A stretch of 31,755 nt of DNA, taken from the NCBI GenBank assembly GCA_964512145.1, contig CAZEIM010000031.1, forward strand, positions 1-31,755, in the 5' to 3' direction. Within the stretch, counting starts at the first letter, position 1, and every line of letters begins with the position of its first letter. Shown here in pieces: positions 25,546-31,755 of this stretch. The position numbers were made by a program, and so were the translations under genes. Under the pieces are notes generated by a model that saw only the letters and a program-made list of their open reading frames with translations, had not been told where the DNA came from and did no database searches. Source of the DNA: CAYOHR01 sp964512145. GTDB taxonomy: Bacteria > Bacteroidota > Bacteroidia > Flavobacteriales_G > JALEGO01.

Positions 25546-26675
25546 GTGGTATATATATTCATATACCCTTTTGCAAAAAAGCCTGTATATATTGCGATTT
25601 TCATTTTTCAACTCAATTAAAGAATATTGAGGATTTTATAGAAGCCTTACTTCGGGAGATGGAACTTAAAAAAGACACCTCTTTAAACATTCAAACCATA
25701 TATTTTGGAGGCGGAACACCTTCTGTATTAAATAATCAGCAATTATCCCGCATTTTTGAATCCCTGCATCGAAATTTTAATATTTCAAATCTTCTTGAAG
25801 TTACCTTAGAGGCTAATCCGGATGATATTTCGAACGAATTTTTTAATGCACTTAAAAACACCCCTATTAATCGATTAAGCATTGGTGTTCAGTCCTTTTT
25901 TGATGATCATTTGCAATGGATGAACAGAAGTCATTCTGCAAAACAAGCCATACAATGTGTTTATCAAGCACAAGATAAAGGCTTTTTAAATATTTCTCTC
26001 GATTTAATATATGGCTTTCCTTTACTTTCTTTAGATCAATGGGAAGAAAATATACACTTAGCCGTACAAAAGTTACAAGTACCTCATATATCGGCCTATT
26101 CTTTGTCTATTGAAGAAAAAACCGCATTGCATTATATGGTTAAAAAAAAACAATTGCATGTGCCCGATGAGTTGAGTGTACAACATTACCGATATTTAAT
26201 CAAAACATTACAGCAGTTAGAATATGTGCATTATGAAACATCTAACTTTTGCAAAAATAATTTTATGGCGGTGCATAATTCGTCTTATTGGCTAAATGCT
26301 CCTTATATTGGAATGGGACCTTCGGCTCATTCGTATAATTTACAAAGCCGTAGTTTTAATGTGTCTAATAACGCTCAGTATATTAAGTCGTTGCTTGAGG
26401 ATAATACATTACCACAAACTATTGAGCAATTAAAAGAATATGAGAGCTTTAACGATTTTTTAATAACCCGTTTACGCACCAAAAGGGGAGTCTTATTTCA
26501 TGAATGTAAAACAATGTTTTCTCAACCGTATTATTCTTATATAATGCAATGTATTCAGCAATACTCTGGAACTATACAATTGGTAACCGATGAATACCAT
26601 CTACATGTTCACGAAGAAGATTGGATATATTTAGATTATTTACTGCGCGAATGGATATTAACCGATGATTTATAA
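25542..26675 (+). CDS. hemW: Radical SAM protein HemW (heme chaperone-like)
   Basis: 377-residue radical SAM protein of the HemW/HemN-like family. HemW binds heme and a 4Fe-4S cluster and is thought to deliver heme to membrane targets; it is often mislabelled coproporphyrinogen III dehydrogenase. The cluster motif is C11-x3-C15-x2-C18 in PFCKKACIYCDFHF. Further signatures are YFGGGTPSVLN, EANPDD, NRLSIGVQSF, SLDLIYGFPLLSLDQW, SAYSLSIEEKT, HYETSNF, YIGMGPSAHSY. It starts without the N-terminal extension of true HemN. The ATG overlaps the histidine kinase stop. It converges on gldH with 10 bases between the stops. Confidence 0.93.
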   Translation: MSGIYIHIPFCKKACIYCDFHFSTQLKNIEDFIEALLREMELKKDTSLNIQTIYFGGGTPSVLNNQQLSRIFESLHRNFNISNLLEVTLEANPDDISNEFFNALKNTPINRLSIGVQSFFDDHLQWMNRSHSAKQAIQCVYQAQDKGFLNISLDLIYGFPLLSLDQWEENIHLAVQKLQVPHISAYSLSIEEKTALHYMVKKKQLHVPDELSVQHYRYLIKTLQQLEYVHYETSNFCKNNFMAVHNSSYWLNAPYIGMGPSAHSYNLQSRSFNVSNNAQYIKSLLEDNTLPQTIEQLKEYESFNDFLITRLRTKRGVLFHECKTMFSQPYYSYIMQCIQQYSGTIQLVTDEYHLHVHEEDWIYLDYLLREWILTDDL

Positions 26676-26685
26676 TTGGTTCATT

Positions 26686-27156
26686 TTATTCATCAGATTC
26701 TTCTATACTCATTCCAATACTTTGTATATACGCCTGGTTGTTTTCTTCACGTAAGGCATTTTCAAACGAAAATATATACTTTCCCGGGGTATTAAATATT
26801 TTGTCTTTAGCAATTAATATATGGTGCGATATAATATTACCGCTGGCAGTTTTGCCAAGCCATTTTCCTCTTTTATCCGAAAGTATTAACTCCAAGGTGT
26901 CTCTGCTTACAAGTCCATTTGGAGTTTCTGTTTTTAAAAACACCCAGAAATTCCTGTATGGGTATTCTGCAGAGTGCCTTATATCAATAAAAACCTGGTA
27001 TTTTTGCAATGAGTCTGTAAAATTAACCTCATATTCAACCGGGTTTGAAATAGACCATATTTTATTGTCAAATGCGGTATTTTTTTCGAAATAAAAATTA
27101 CTGGTACACCCACTTACCAAAAAACCTAAAATAACGAGTAGTTTTTTATCGGCCAT
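26686..27156 (-). CDS. gldH: Gliding motility lipoprotein GldH
   Basis: 156-residue lipoprotein of the GldH family, required for gliding motility in Flavobacterium johnsoniae and conserved in the Bacteroidota. The signal sequence ends in a lipobox LVSGC with Cys17 as the lipidation site. The body shows the family's YFEKNTAFDNKIW, YQVFIDIRHSAEYPYRNFWVF, LELILSDKRGKWLGKTASG and YIQSIGMSIE motifs. ATG at 27156 overlaps the end of ricT by 11 bases, the common GldH-RicT neighbourhood in flavobacteria. It fits with the PorP/SprF and T9SS cargo genes in the same window. Confidence 0.94.
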   Translation of the reverse strand: MADKKLLVILGFLVSGCTSNFYFEKNTAFDNKIWSISNPVEYEVNFTDSLQKYQVFIDIRHSAEYPYRNFWVFLKTETPNGLVSRDTLELILSDKRGKWLGKTASGNIISHHILIAKDKIFNTPGKYIFSFENALREENNQAYIQSIGMSIEESDE

Positions 27157-28294
27157 TTTTACGTTTAAACGAAGATTTTTTTTGAGGTTTTTTAAAAAAA
27201 CGATCTACAGAATTATCTTGTAATAAGTCGGTTAAAGGCAATTCTTTTCGACTATTGGTTATTTCTAAAGGGGTTGAAAACTCTTGAAGAGATTCGGGGT
27301 ATACGCCTTTTTTATTTAAATCGATGATTTTTTTTACTTGCTGTATATGTAATGGAATAAACTGCGATGAGTCGTTAAGGTAAGTATACCAAATAGTTTT
27401 TTTAAATACATCGGTTTTTTGGTGTACGGCATCCCCTTTTTTAGTCATTAATTTAATGTCACTATTCGGAAAATCTTTTAATGCATCTAAATACGTATCC
27501 AGTTCATAGTTTAAACAACATTTTAGTTTGCCGCATTGGCCGGCTAACTTTAATGGGTTAATAGATAATTGCTGATATCTAGCAGCCGTAGTATTTACAG
27601 TTCTAAAATCGGTTAACCAGGTTGAACAGCACAATTCTCTGCCGCACGATCCAATGCCTCCAATTCTTCCGGCTTCTTGTCGGGATCCTATTTGCCGCAT
27701 TTCAATTCTCACTTTCAATTCATCGGCTAATATTTTAATAAGTTCTCTAAAATCAACCCGATCATCGGCAATATAATAAAAGGTAGCCTTTGTTTTATCG
27801 CCCTGATATTCAACATCTCCAATTTTCATTTGTAGTCCCAAGTCCTGCGCTTTTTTTCGAGCAAACTGCATACTGCTGTTTTCTAAATTTTGGGCTTCGA
27901 TCCACCGGTCAATATCTGTTTGGCGCGCCTTTCGGTATATTTTTTTAATATCTTTTGATTCGGGAGATACACCCTTTTTTTTCATTTGCATACGCACCAA
28001 CTCACCACTTAGCGATACTATACCTATATCATGACCCGAAGCAGCCTCAACAGCAATTACATCTCCAATTTGCAAAGGCAGTAATTCTGCATTTTTAAAA
28101 AATTCTTTTCGCGAGTTTTTAAACCGTACCTCTACTACATCAAATATTTTACTTCCGGTAGGTGGAGCCATGTTGGCCAACCAGTCGAATGTGTTTAATT
28201 TATTACATCCCCCGGTACCACAACTGCCGTTGTTATTACAACCCTTTGGTAGGGTTGAGCAACCTCTTCCGCTACTACATCCTGAACATCCCAT
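27146..28294 (-). CDS. ricT: PSP1/RicT family regulatory iron-sulfur protein
   Basis: 382-residue PSP1-domain protein, homologous to Bacillus YaaT/RicT, a subunit of an iron-sulfur complex that in Bacillus influences RNase Y-dependent mRNA processing; its role in Bacteroidota is not settled. The N-terminus is a Cys-rich lead with six Cys in the first 30 residues (GCSGC, GCS, KGC, GSC, GGC). The PSP1 core has VEVRFKNSRKEFF, ADDRVDFRELIKILA, then GIGSCGRELCCSTWL and AGQCGKLKCCLNYE, the cysteine pairs typical of the family. The C-terminus is basic (KSSFKRKNGR). It reads into gldH with an 11-base overlap. It is the last conserved gene before the accessory region. Confidence 0.92.
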   Translation of the reverse strand: MGCSGCSSGRGCSTLPKGCNNNGSCGTGGCNKLNTFDWLANMAPPTGSKIFDVVEVRFKNSRKEFFKNAELLPLQIGDVIAVEAASGHDIGIVSLSGELVRMQMKKKGVSPESKDIKKIYRKARQTDIDRWIEAQNLENSSMQFARKKAQDLGLQMKIGDVEYQGDKTKATFYYIADDRVDFRELIKILADELKVRIEMRQIGSRQEAGRIGGIGSCGRELCCSTWLTDFRTVNTTAARYQQLSINPLKLAGQCGKLKCCLNYELDTYLDALKDFPNSDIKLMTKKGDAVHQKTDVFKKTIWYTYLNDSSQFIPLHIQQVKKIIDLNKKGVYPESLQEFSTPLEITNSRKELPLTDLLQDNSVDRFFKKPQKKSSFKRKNGR

Positions 28295-28408
28295 GTTACA
28301 TCTATAAAATGCTAATATATAACAAAATAGACGTTTTGTAAAAAATATTACGGTAAAATATTGTTATTGCAAGGTGTTAAAAGTAAACTTTGCATTATAT
28401 CGCGCATT

Positions 28409-28442
28409 TTCAAAGCCCACGGTTTAAACCGTGGGCTTTGAA
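28409..28442. repeat. 34-bp perfect palindrome (REP-like)
   Basis: The arms CAAAGCCCACGG and CCGTGGGCTTTG flank a self-complementary TTTAAA centre, with two more pairs outside. The arms are far more GC-rich than the surroundings. There is no T-run on either side, so a plain intrinsic terminator is not indicated. It lies between ricT and the accessory gene array. Such isolated palindromes are typical of REP/BIME or IS200/IS605-related elements, but no transposase is in the window. Confidence 0.85.
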
Positions 28443-28468
28443 TCGTTAACAATGATATTTGAATGGAT

Positions 28469-28545
28469 TTATCCATTTTCAATGATTTTAATTTCTTCTT
28501 CGGTTAAATCGTATAGTTTATAAACCAATTGGGCTATCTATTTGG
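28469..28545 (-). repeat. Methylase 3'-tail repeat, copy 1 (broken)
   Basis: On the minus strand it reads CAAATAGATAGCCCAATTGG and then the codons for LVYKLYDLTEEEIKIIENG and a stop at 28469-28471. Relative to the other copies it has 4 extra bases after CAAATAGA (an ATAG tandem slip plus one substitution), which breaks the frame between QID and LVY. It follows the BRO-N gene. Confidence 0.85.
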
Positions 28546-28563
28546 TTTACAAAGGTTCCTTCA

Positions 28564-29418
28564 TTAATCATTTCGATCAATTTTTGTACTTTGGTTTCCT
28601 TTAAGCTGCCTAGCGTTTTTACTGGTTACTACTTTTTTTCCTGTTTTTTCTTCAATTTGTTTTCTGGTATTTCCTGCAATAGTTCCTCCTTGCTTTGCTA
28701 TTTTTTTATTTTCCTTAAAATTTTTGGGTTTCTTTTCTTTAGATATTTCAGTGGTTGTAGCTTCTGCAAGCATATTTAGTACTAACTCTAGGTTAGACAT
28801 ATGATCGCGCAGGTTCTCTTTTTTTAAGTTTTTCAGGTTCTTATATTCCTTGGTATTATATCCACTCCATGCCTTTGTAATTTCATCGGTAAGTATGGCA
28901 AATTCCTGACCTTTTTTTACTCCTCTTTTTTCCCACTCATCGGTTAACTCCTTTCGAACCTCAATGCTTTTTAAACGTTGGTTTATCCATTCTTTGCTAT
29001 ATCCTTTTTTTAGGTATGTTTCCATTAAGCGATCGATACCCAATTCTGGATCTTCTATTTCATCTATCCTTTCGCGAGCAACTTTAGCTAGCCATAGTTT
29101 GAATGGTTCTGCTTTGGGCGAAGGAATACTTTGTATTAACCGGAATAATTGCTCCGTATCGGCTACATCTGTTAATCGCATTTTGCCGTCTTCTGCAAGT
29201 AATTTCAAACGGTTACAATTTGTAACCGTTTCATTTCCTTCTTTATTTAATCGGCTTTTGAGCACTTTCCAATAATTTCTTGCCCCCTGATGTGAAGGCT
29301 GTTCCGTTAAAATAGAAATAATATCAATAATTGAAAAATACCATTTTTCATCTTCCTCGCTCCATATAGAGCGAACTTGCTTTTCTTGAAATATTTTTAT
29401 GGCGGTTTCTTTGGTCAT
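28564..29418 (-). CDS. BRO-N domain protein (DinD/antirepressor-like)
   Basis: 284-residue protein with an N-terminal BRO-N domain (about 1-110): SIWSEEDEKWYFSIIDIISIL, a tryptophan-containing YWKVLKSRLNKEG, LLAEDGKMRLTDVADTEQLFRLIQSIPSPKAEPFKLWLAKVARERID. A helical C-terminal part follows, with GYSKEWINQRLKSIEVRKELTDEW, and a family-like end EKTGKKVVTSK. The domain occurs in phage antirepressors and in DinD-like host proteins, and suggests DNA binding or a regulatory role. The last dozen residues look unlike the family. One base less in the A5 run near 28607 would extend a sensible frame toward the following tail repeat, so the 3' end may be frameshifted. ATG at 29418 lies 6 bases after tail copy 2's stop. 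Confidence 0.85.
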   Translation of the reverse strand: MTKETAIKIFQEKQVRSIWSEEDEKWYFSIIDIISILTEQPSHQGARNYWKVLKSRLNKEGNETVTNCNRLKLLAEDGKMRLTDVADTEQLFRLIQSIPSPKAEPFKLWLAKVARERIDEIEDPELGIDRLMETYLKKGYSKEWINQRLKSIEVRKELTDEWEKRGVKKGQEFAILTDEITKAWSGYNTKEYKNLKNLKKENLRDHMSNLELVLNMLAEATTTEISKEKKPKNFKENKKIAKQGGTIAGNTRKQIEEKTGKKVVTSKNARQLKGNQSTKIDRND

Positions 29419-29424
29419 GGTTGA

Positions 29425-29502
29425 TTATTTTGTGCTGTTTTCCACAATTTTAATTTCCTCCTCCGTTAAATCGTATAGTTGATAAACCAATTGGTCTATT
29501 TG
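29425..29502 (-). repeat. Methylase 3'-tail repeat, copy 2 (intact)
   Basis: Encodes QIDQLVYQLYDLTEEEIK and a stop. Compared codon by codon with copy 4, seven of nine differing codons are synonymous; the other two are Glu/Asp and the terminal Gly/Asn. It makes up the C-terminal two-thirds of the 38-residue frame. Confidence 0.9.
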
Positions 29503-29541
29503 GCTTAGTAAATCCGTGTATTTTTTAGAGCTTTGTTTCAT
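29425..29541 (-). CDS. 38-residue ORF made of the methylase tail repeat
   Basis: A complete small frame, ATG 29541 to TAA 29425-29427. It starts MKQSSKKYTDLLS and then carries the repeat QIDQLVYQLYDLTEEE and a short end KIVENSTK. It begins 12 bases after the HNH gene stop and ends 6 bases before the BRO-N ATG. Third-position differences from copy 4 are nearly all synonymous, so the peptide looks protein-constrained or recently derived from a coding sequence. It could be an independent small protein or just a relic able to pass ribosomes to the next gene. Whether it is translated is unknown. Confidence 0.55.
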   Translation of the reverse strand: MKQSSKKYTDLLSQIDQLVYQLYDLTEEEIKIVENSTK

Positions 29542-29553
29542 TTAGTTTTTATC

Positions 29554-30519
29554 TTAGAAATACAAATGTTGTTTTGGTAAAAAATAGTATTCATTTATAA
29601 GATAATAATTTTGTTGAATTCCAGTATAATTAGTAAAATGAGTATATGTGAAAGAAGTGTGTTCTTTTGCTTCAATTATACGCATATAATTTTCCCAACC
29701 ATTTAACCCTGATTCAGGAAAAGGAATGCCATACGTATTAATGTTGTTATTTAAACTAAGCTTAAATACAAGGAGATAGCATTTAAAATCATTAGGAGTA
29801 TGAATATAATTTATTCCACAATCTGGACTAGGTATATCCCCTAATATTCTCATAGGTATTATTGAGTCTTTATTATTAAGATAGTCTCTAATTTTTCCAA
29901 TATTTTTATCAAAAAGAAAAGTATAGCCAAATAAATAAAACATCTCTAAATATGCAATCTTAAATAAAGCTCTATTAGTCAATTTTGGTGAAGAAATATC
30001 AAATGAAAATTTAACCTCCCCTTCTTCGCCTTTTAAATATTTTGTAATATGATTAAAATAATAAGGATTTGATTTTTGGGAAATTTGGAGATAAAATTTA
30101 TTATCTTCCTTATTTACAAGCGAACCTTTTATTTTTTTATTGTCAATAGTGAATTTAGTTTCAATTTCAGTTTCATTAATACCTTCTTTAAAATTTAAAA
30201 TATTCATTTGTCTTTTTAATTGATGATCGAGTTTAGAGCCGGCTTCGTTATTACAATTTTTACATGTTAATAGCTTTTCATCTCCCCCTAGAGATTTTGG
30301 CGGATTATGCTCTAAAGTTAAAAGAGAGCTCTCCCCTTCGATATCTTTCAAAAAATATGGTTTAATGCACAAAGGACAAATATATACTTGATCTTTTATT
30401 TCATCTAACCTATTATCTTTCTGAACAAGGATTTTCCAATTATTTTGTTGAGCTAATACTTTAAGATTTTCATTGAACAGTTCAAAGATTCTCTTCTTTT
30501 TTTGATATTTCTTACTCAT
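29554..30519 (-). CDS. HNH endonuclease-domain protein
   Basis: 321-residue protein with an HNH/zinc-finger nuclease module near the N-terminus: Cys48-x2-Cys51 (YICPLCIKPYF), LEHNPPKSLGG with Glu70-His71-Asn72, then Cys86-x2-Cys89 and NNEAGSKLD. The two CxxC pairs and the central E/H-N fit the McrA-like HNH fold. The remaining 220 residues are a strand/helix domain I do not recognise, perhaps specificity or effector sensing. The ATG at 30519 overlaps the TGA that ends tail copy 3 (ATGA), a layout suited to translational coupling. It lies between the DUF3644 and BRO-N genes. A nuclease role in defence is inferred from domain and context. Confidence 0.85.
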   Translation of the reverse strand: MSKKYQKKKRIFELFNENLKVLAQQNNWKILVQKDNRLDEIKDQVYICPLCIKPYFLKDIEGESSLLTLEHNPPKSLGGDEKLLTCKNCNNEAGSKLDHQLKRQMNILNFKEGINETEIETKFTIDNKKIKGSLVNKEDNKFYLQISQKSNPYYFNHITKYLKGEEGEVKFSFDISSPKLTNRALFKIAYLEMFYLFGYTFLFDKNIGKIRDYLNNKDSIIPMRILGDIPSPDCGINYIHTPNDFKCYLLVFKLSLNNNINTYGIPFPESGLNGWENYMRIIEAKEHTSFTYTHFTNYTGIQQNYYLINEYYFLPKQHLYF

Positions 30520-30590
30520 ACATTCCCCTCTACAATTTTAATTTCCTCTTCTATTAAATCATACAATTTATACACCAGTTGGTCTATTTA
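30516..30590 (-). repeat. Methylase 3'-tail repeat, copy 3 (headless)
   Basis: Encodes IDQLVYKLYDLIEEEIKIVEGNV and TGA 30516-30518. A TAA directly precedes the first codon in this frame. The DUF3644 stop codon TAG is formed inside the repeat's AAATAGACC. Its TGA overlaps the HNH ATG. No in-frame ATG exists. Confidence 0.88.
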
Positions 30591-31561
30591 GTTTTACTAT
30601 AAAATTGATCAAGCTCTTGCCATATATTAGAACTGTAAAATGGTTTCTTATTAGATTTTGGATTTTCTGGATCCAACTTTCTTATATAACACAATGATTC
30701 ATCACTTTTAATTTTTTTCATAATTTCATTAAACCCCTTATCTTGTTTAAAGTTTGAATAACGCTTTTTAGCCCTAGTTGTAATTTTTTTATGATCTAAT
30801 GGGAATCTAGTTTTTATTTCTTCTTCTGATAAACTTATTGGAATACCATCAGGCTGATATTTTATTCCGATACCATCAAAGCTGTTTGATTTATTAAATT
30901 TAACATCAATAGAAATGGCGACTGTAAAATCATCATTTCCCTCCTGAAAATCTACTTTACTTTTAATAAATTCTAGATACTTCCTTACCTCTTCAGTTAT
31001 TATAGATTTTGAATATACTTTTGAGTCCACATAAGCTAAAGGCATTAGATAAAAATTATATTTACTTAAATCAATTTCAACTTTAAATTTTTTAATAAAA
31101 TTCATATAATTTTTTATGCAAGCAAATCCAAGTTCTTGAATCTCTTTTGAGATTTCTCTCTCATTTACAAAATGAATTGCATTATCTCTTAGTTCCACTA
31201 ATGCCTCTATACTTGAATTCAATGTATCTGATATTTTAATATTTCTTTCGTTTAACTTCTTAATTGCATCAAAAATCCCTATTGTTATTGGGTTTCCAAC
31301 ACGATTTAATTTGTTCCTTTTTCGTAAAGACTTTTGTCCGTTTTTCTTTAAAATTGGTTCCTTTATAAAAAGAAAATCACATTTATAACTTACATTTTTT
31401 AGTAGTATAGCCTTGAAAAGAAGCTCCCAAGAATTTATTGCTAAAATTGAAAATGTTTCTTCTCTGTATGAAAAATTGGGTTTGTTATATATCTCAATAG
31501 CAGAAAGCATTGAGTTAATTGATTTATCAAGCAAACTACGGTATGTTTTATTAATTTTCAC
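30584..31561 (-). CDS. DUF3644 protein with HEPN-type R-x4-H motif
   Basis: 325-residue protein whose N-terminal half resembles DUF3644: SLLDKSINSMLSAIEIYNKPNF, SILAINSWELLFKAILL, then LVELRDNAIHFVNERE. The RDNAIH motif at about 125-130 fits the HEPN R-x4-H ribonuclease signature. The C-terminal half has a strand-rich YDFYLMPLAY-like stretch and a helical end with KRYSNFKQDKGFNEIMKKIK. DUF3644 genes often occur near restriction-modification genes. GTG at 31561 is preferred: it follows the methylase tail closely (its ORF overlaps the methylase stop by 11 bases). A TTG at 31576 is a second choice. An RNA-targeting toxin or effector is inferred from the motif only. Confidence 0.78.
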   Translation of the reverse strand: MKINKTYRSLLDKSINSMLSAIEIYNKPNFSYREETFSILAINSWELLFKAILLKNVSYKCDFLFIKEPILKKNGQKSLRKRNKLNRVGNPITIGIFDAIKKLNERNIKISDTLNSSIEALVELRDNAIHFVNEREISKEIQELGFACIKNYMNFIKKFKVEIDLSKYNFYLMPLAYVDSKVYSKSIITEEVRKYLEFIKSKVDFQEGNDDFTVAISIDVKFNKSNSFDGIGIKYQPDGIPISLSEEEIKTRFPLDHKKITTRAKKRYSNFKQDKGFNEIMKKIKSDESLCYIRKLDPENPKSNKKPFYSSNIWQELDQFYSKTK

Positions 31562-31632
31562 TTCTCCCCTCCACAATCTTTATTTCTTCTTCCGTTAACT
31601 CGTAAAGCTGATAAACCAATTGGTCTATTTGG
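31551..31632 (-). repeat. Methylase 3'-tail repeat, copy 4 (in the parent gene)
   Basis: The copy within the methylase gene: CAAATAGACCAATTGG on the minus strand through the stop at 31551. It is the reference for the three tail copies at 28469, 29425 and 30516. Confidence 0.9.
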
Positions 31633-31755
31633 TTTTCAAGGGAGGTGGTGTCTGCTTTTTCATTTAGTTTCTTTTGCTCCATTACAGTTTTCACCAAATT
31701 CGAAATTTCATTTTCAATATTTTGGTCAACAGAAGCGGGTAATGGGAATGGATTT
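31551..31755 (-). CDS. Type II DNA methylase / restriction-modification enzyme, C-terminal end (5' part outside window)
   Basis: 68 codons enter from the right edge and end at TAA 31551-31553. The sequence FPLPASVDQNIENEISNL, then VKTVMEQKKLNEKADTTS and QIDQLVYQLYELTEEE is the characteristic C-terminus of Eco57I/TaqI-like N6-adenine methylases and type IIG/BREX-type restriction-modification proteins, where a specificity domain is followed by this helical tail. The catalytic methylase motif lies outside the window, so the subtype cannot be set. The stop overlaps the start region of the DUF3644 gene. Confidence 0.8.
   Translation of the reverse strand, partial: NPFPLPASVDQNIENEISNLVKTVMEQKKLNEKADTTSLENQIDQLVYQLYELTEEEIKIVEGRSEN

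Noticed and set aside
28409..28442. Palindrome as an ordinary intrinsic terminator
   Set aside because: No T-run on either strand after the stem.
1..31755. tRNA, rRNA, CRISPR arrays, intact transposases or replication origins
   Set aside because: I looked for them and found none that I could support.

Overview
The window looks like a draft-assembly scaffold (three runs of N at 5268-5298, 17083-17145 and 24573-24626) from a low-GC member of the Bacteroidota, most likely a flavobacterium-like gliding or type IX secretion (T9SS) organism. The evidence is a GldH lipoprotein next to RicT, a PorP/SprF protein, a giant PKD protein with a T9SS type B sorting domain, the rlmH / DUF4783 / nadC / yihY neighbourhood, and exact copies of the Bacteroidota promoter element TAnnTTTG just upstream of several genes.

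Layout. 1-833 (-): 5' part of a secreted PKD protein cut by the window edge. 969-7585: housekeeping genes (deoxynucleoside kinase, DedA, GalE, RlmH, a barrel-like exported protein, DUF4783, NadC, YihY, methylmalonyl-CoA epimerase). 7172-16258 (-): a tight five-gene unit, transcribed right to left: giant PKD adhesin, TPR/PD40 protein, cytoplasmic serine hydrolase, PorP/SprF, epimerase. 16430-24015 (+): a LOG-family protein, then a cell-envelope cluster with three paralogous signal-peptide/barrel/TSP3 proteins and a secreted repeat protein ending in a SPOR-like domain. The second paralog has an in-frame TAA with its conserved C-terminal domain intact beyond it. 24022-28294: a two-TM histidine kinase overlapping hemW, then gldH overlapping ricT.

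28409-31755 is an accessory, defence-like region. The 3' end of a gene entering from the right encodes the C-terminal tail of a type II (Eco57I/TaqI-like) N6-adenine methylase / restriction-modification enzyme. It is followed on the minus strand by a DUF3644 protein with a HEPN-type R-x4-H motif, an HNH endonuclease and a BRO-N protein. A degenerate copy of the methylase 3' tail (about 22 codons, consensus QIDQLVYQLYDLTEEE) lies after every one of these genes, four copies in all. The copies differ mostly at synonymous third positions, and three of them abut or overlap the next gene's start codon. This tail-punctuated gene array is the most unusual thing in the window. A 34-bp perfect palindrome, REP-like, marks its boundary with the conserved gldH-ricT region.
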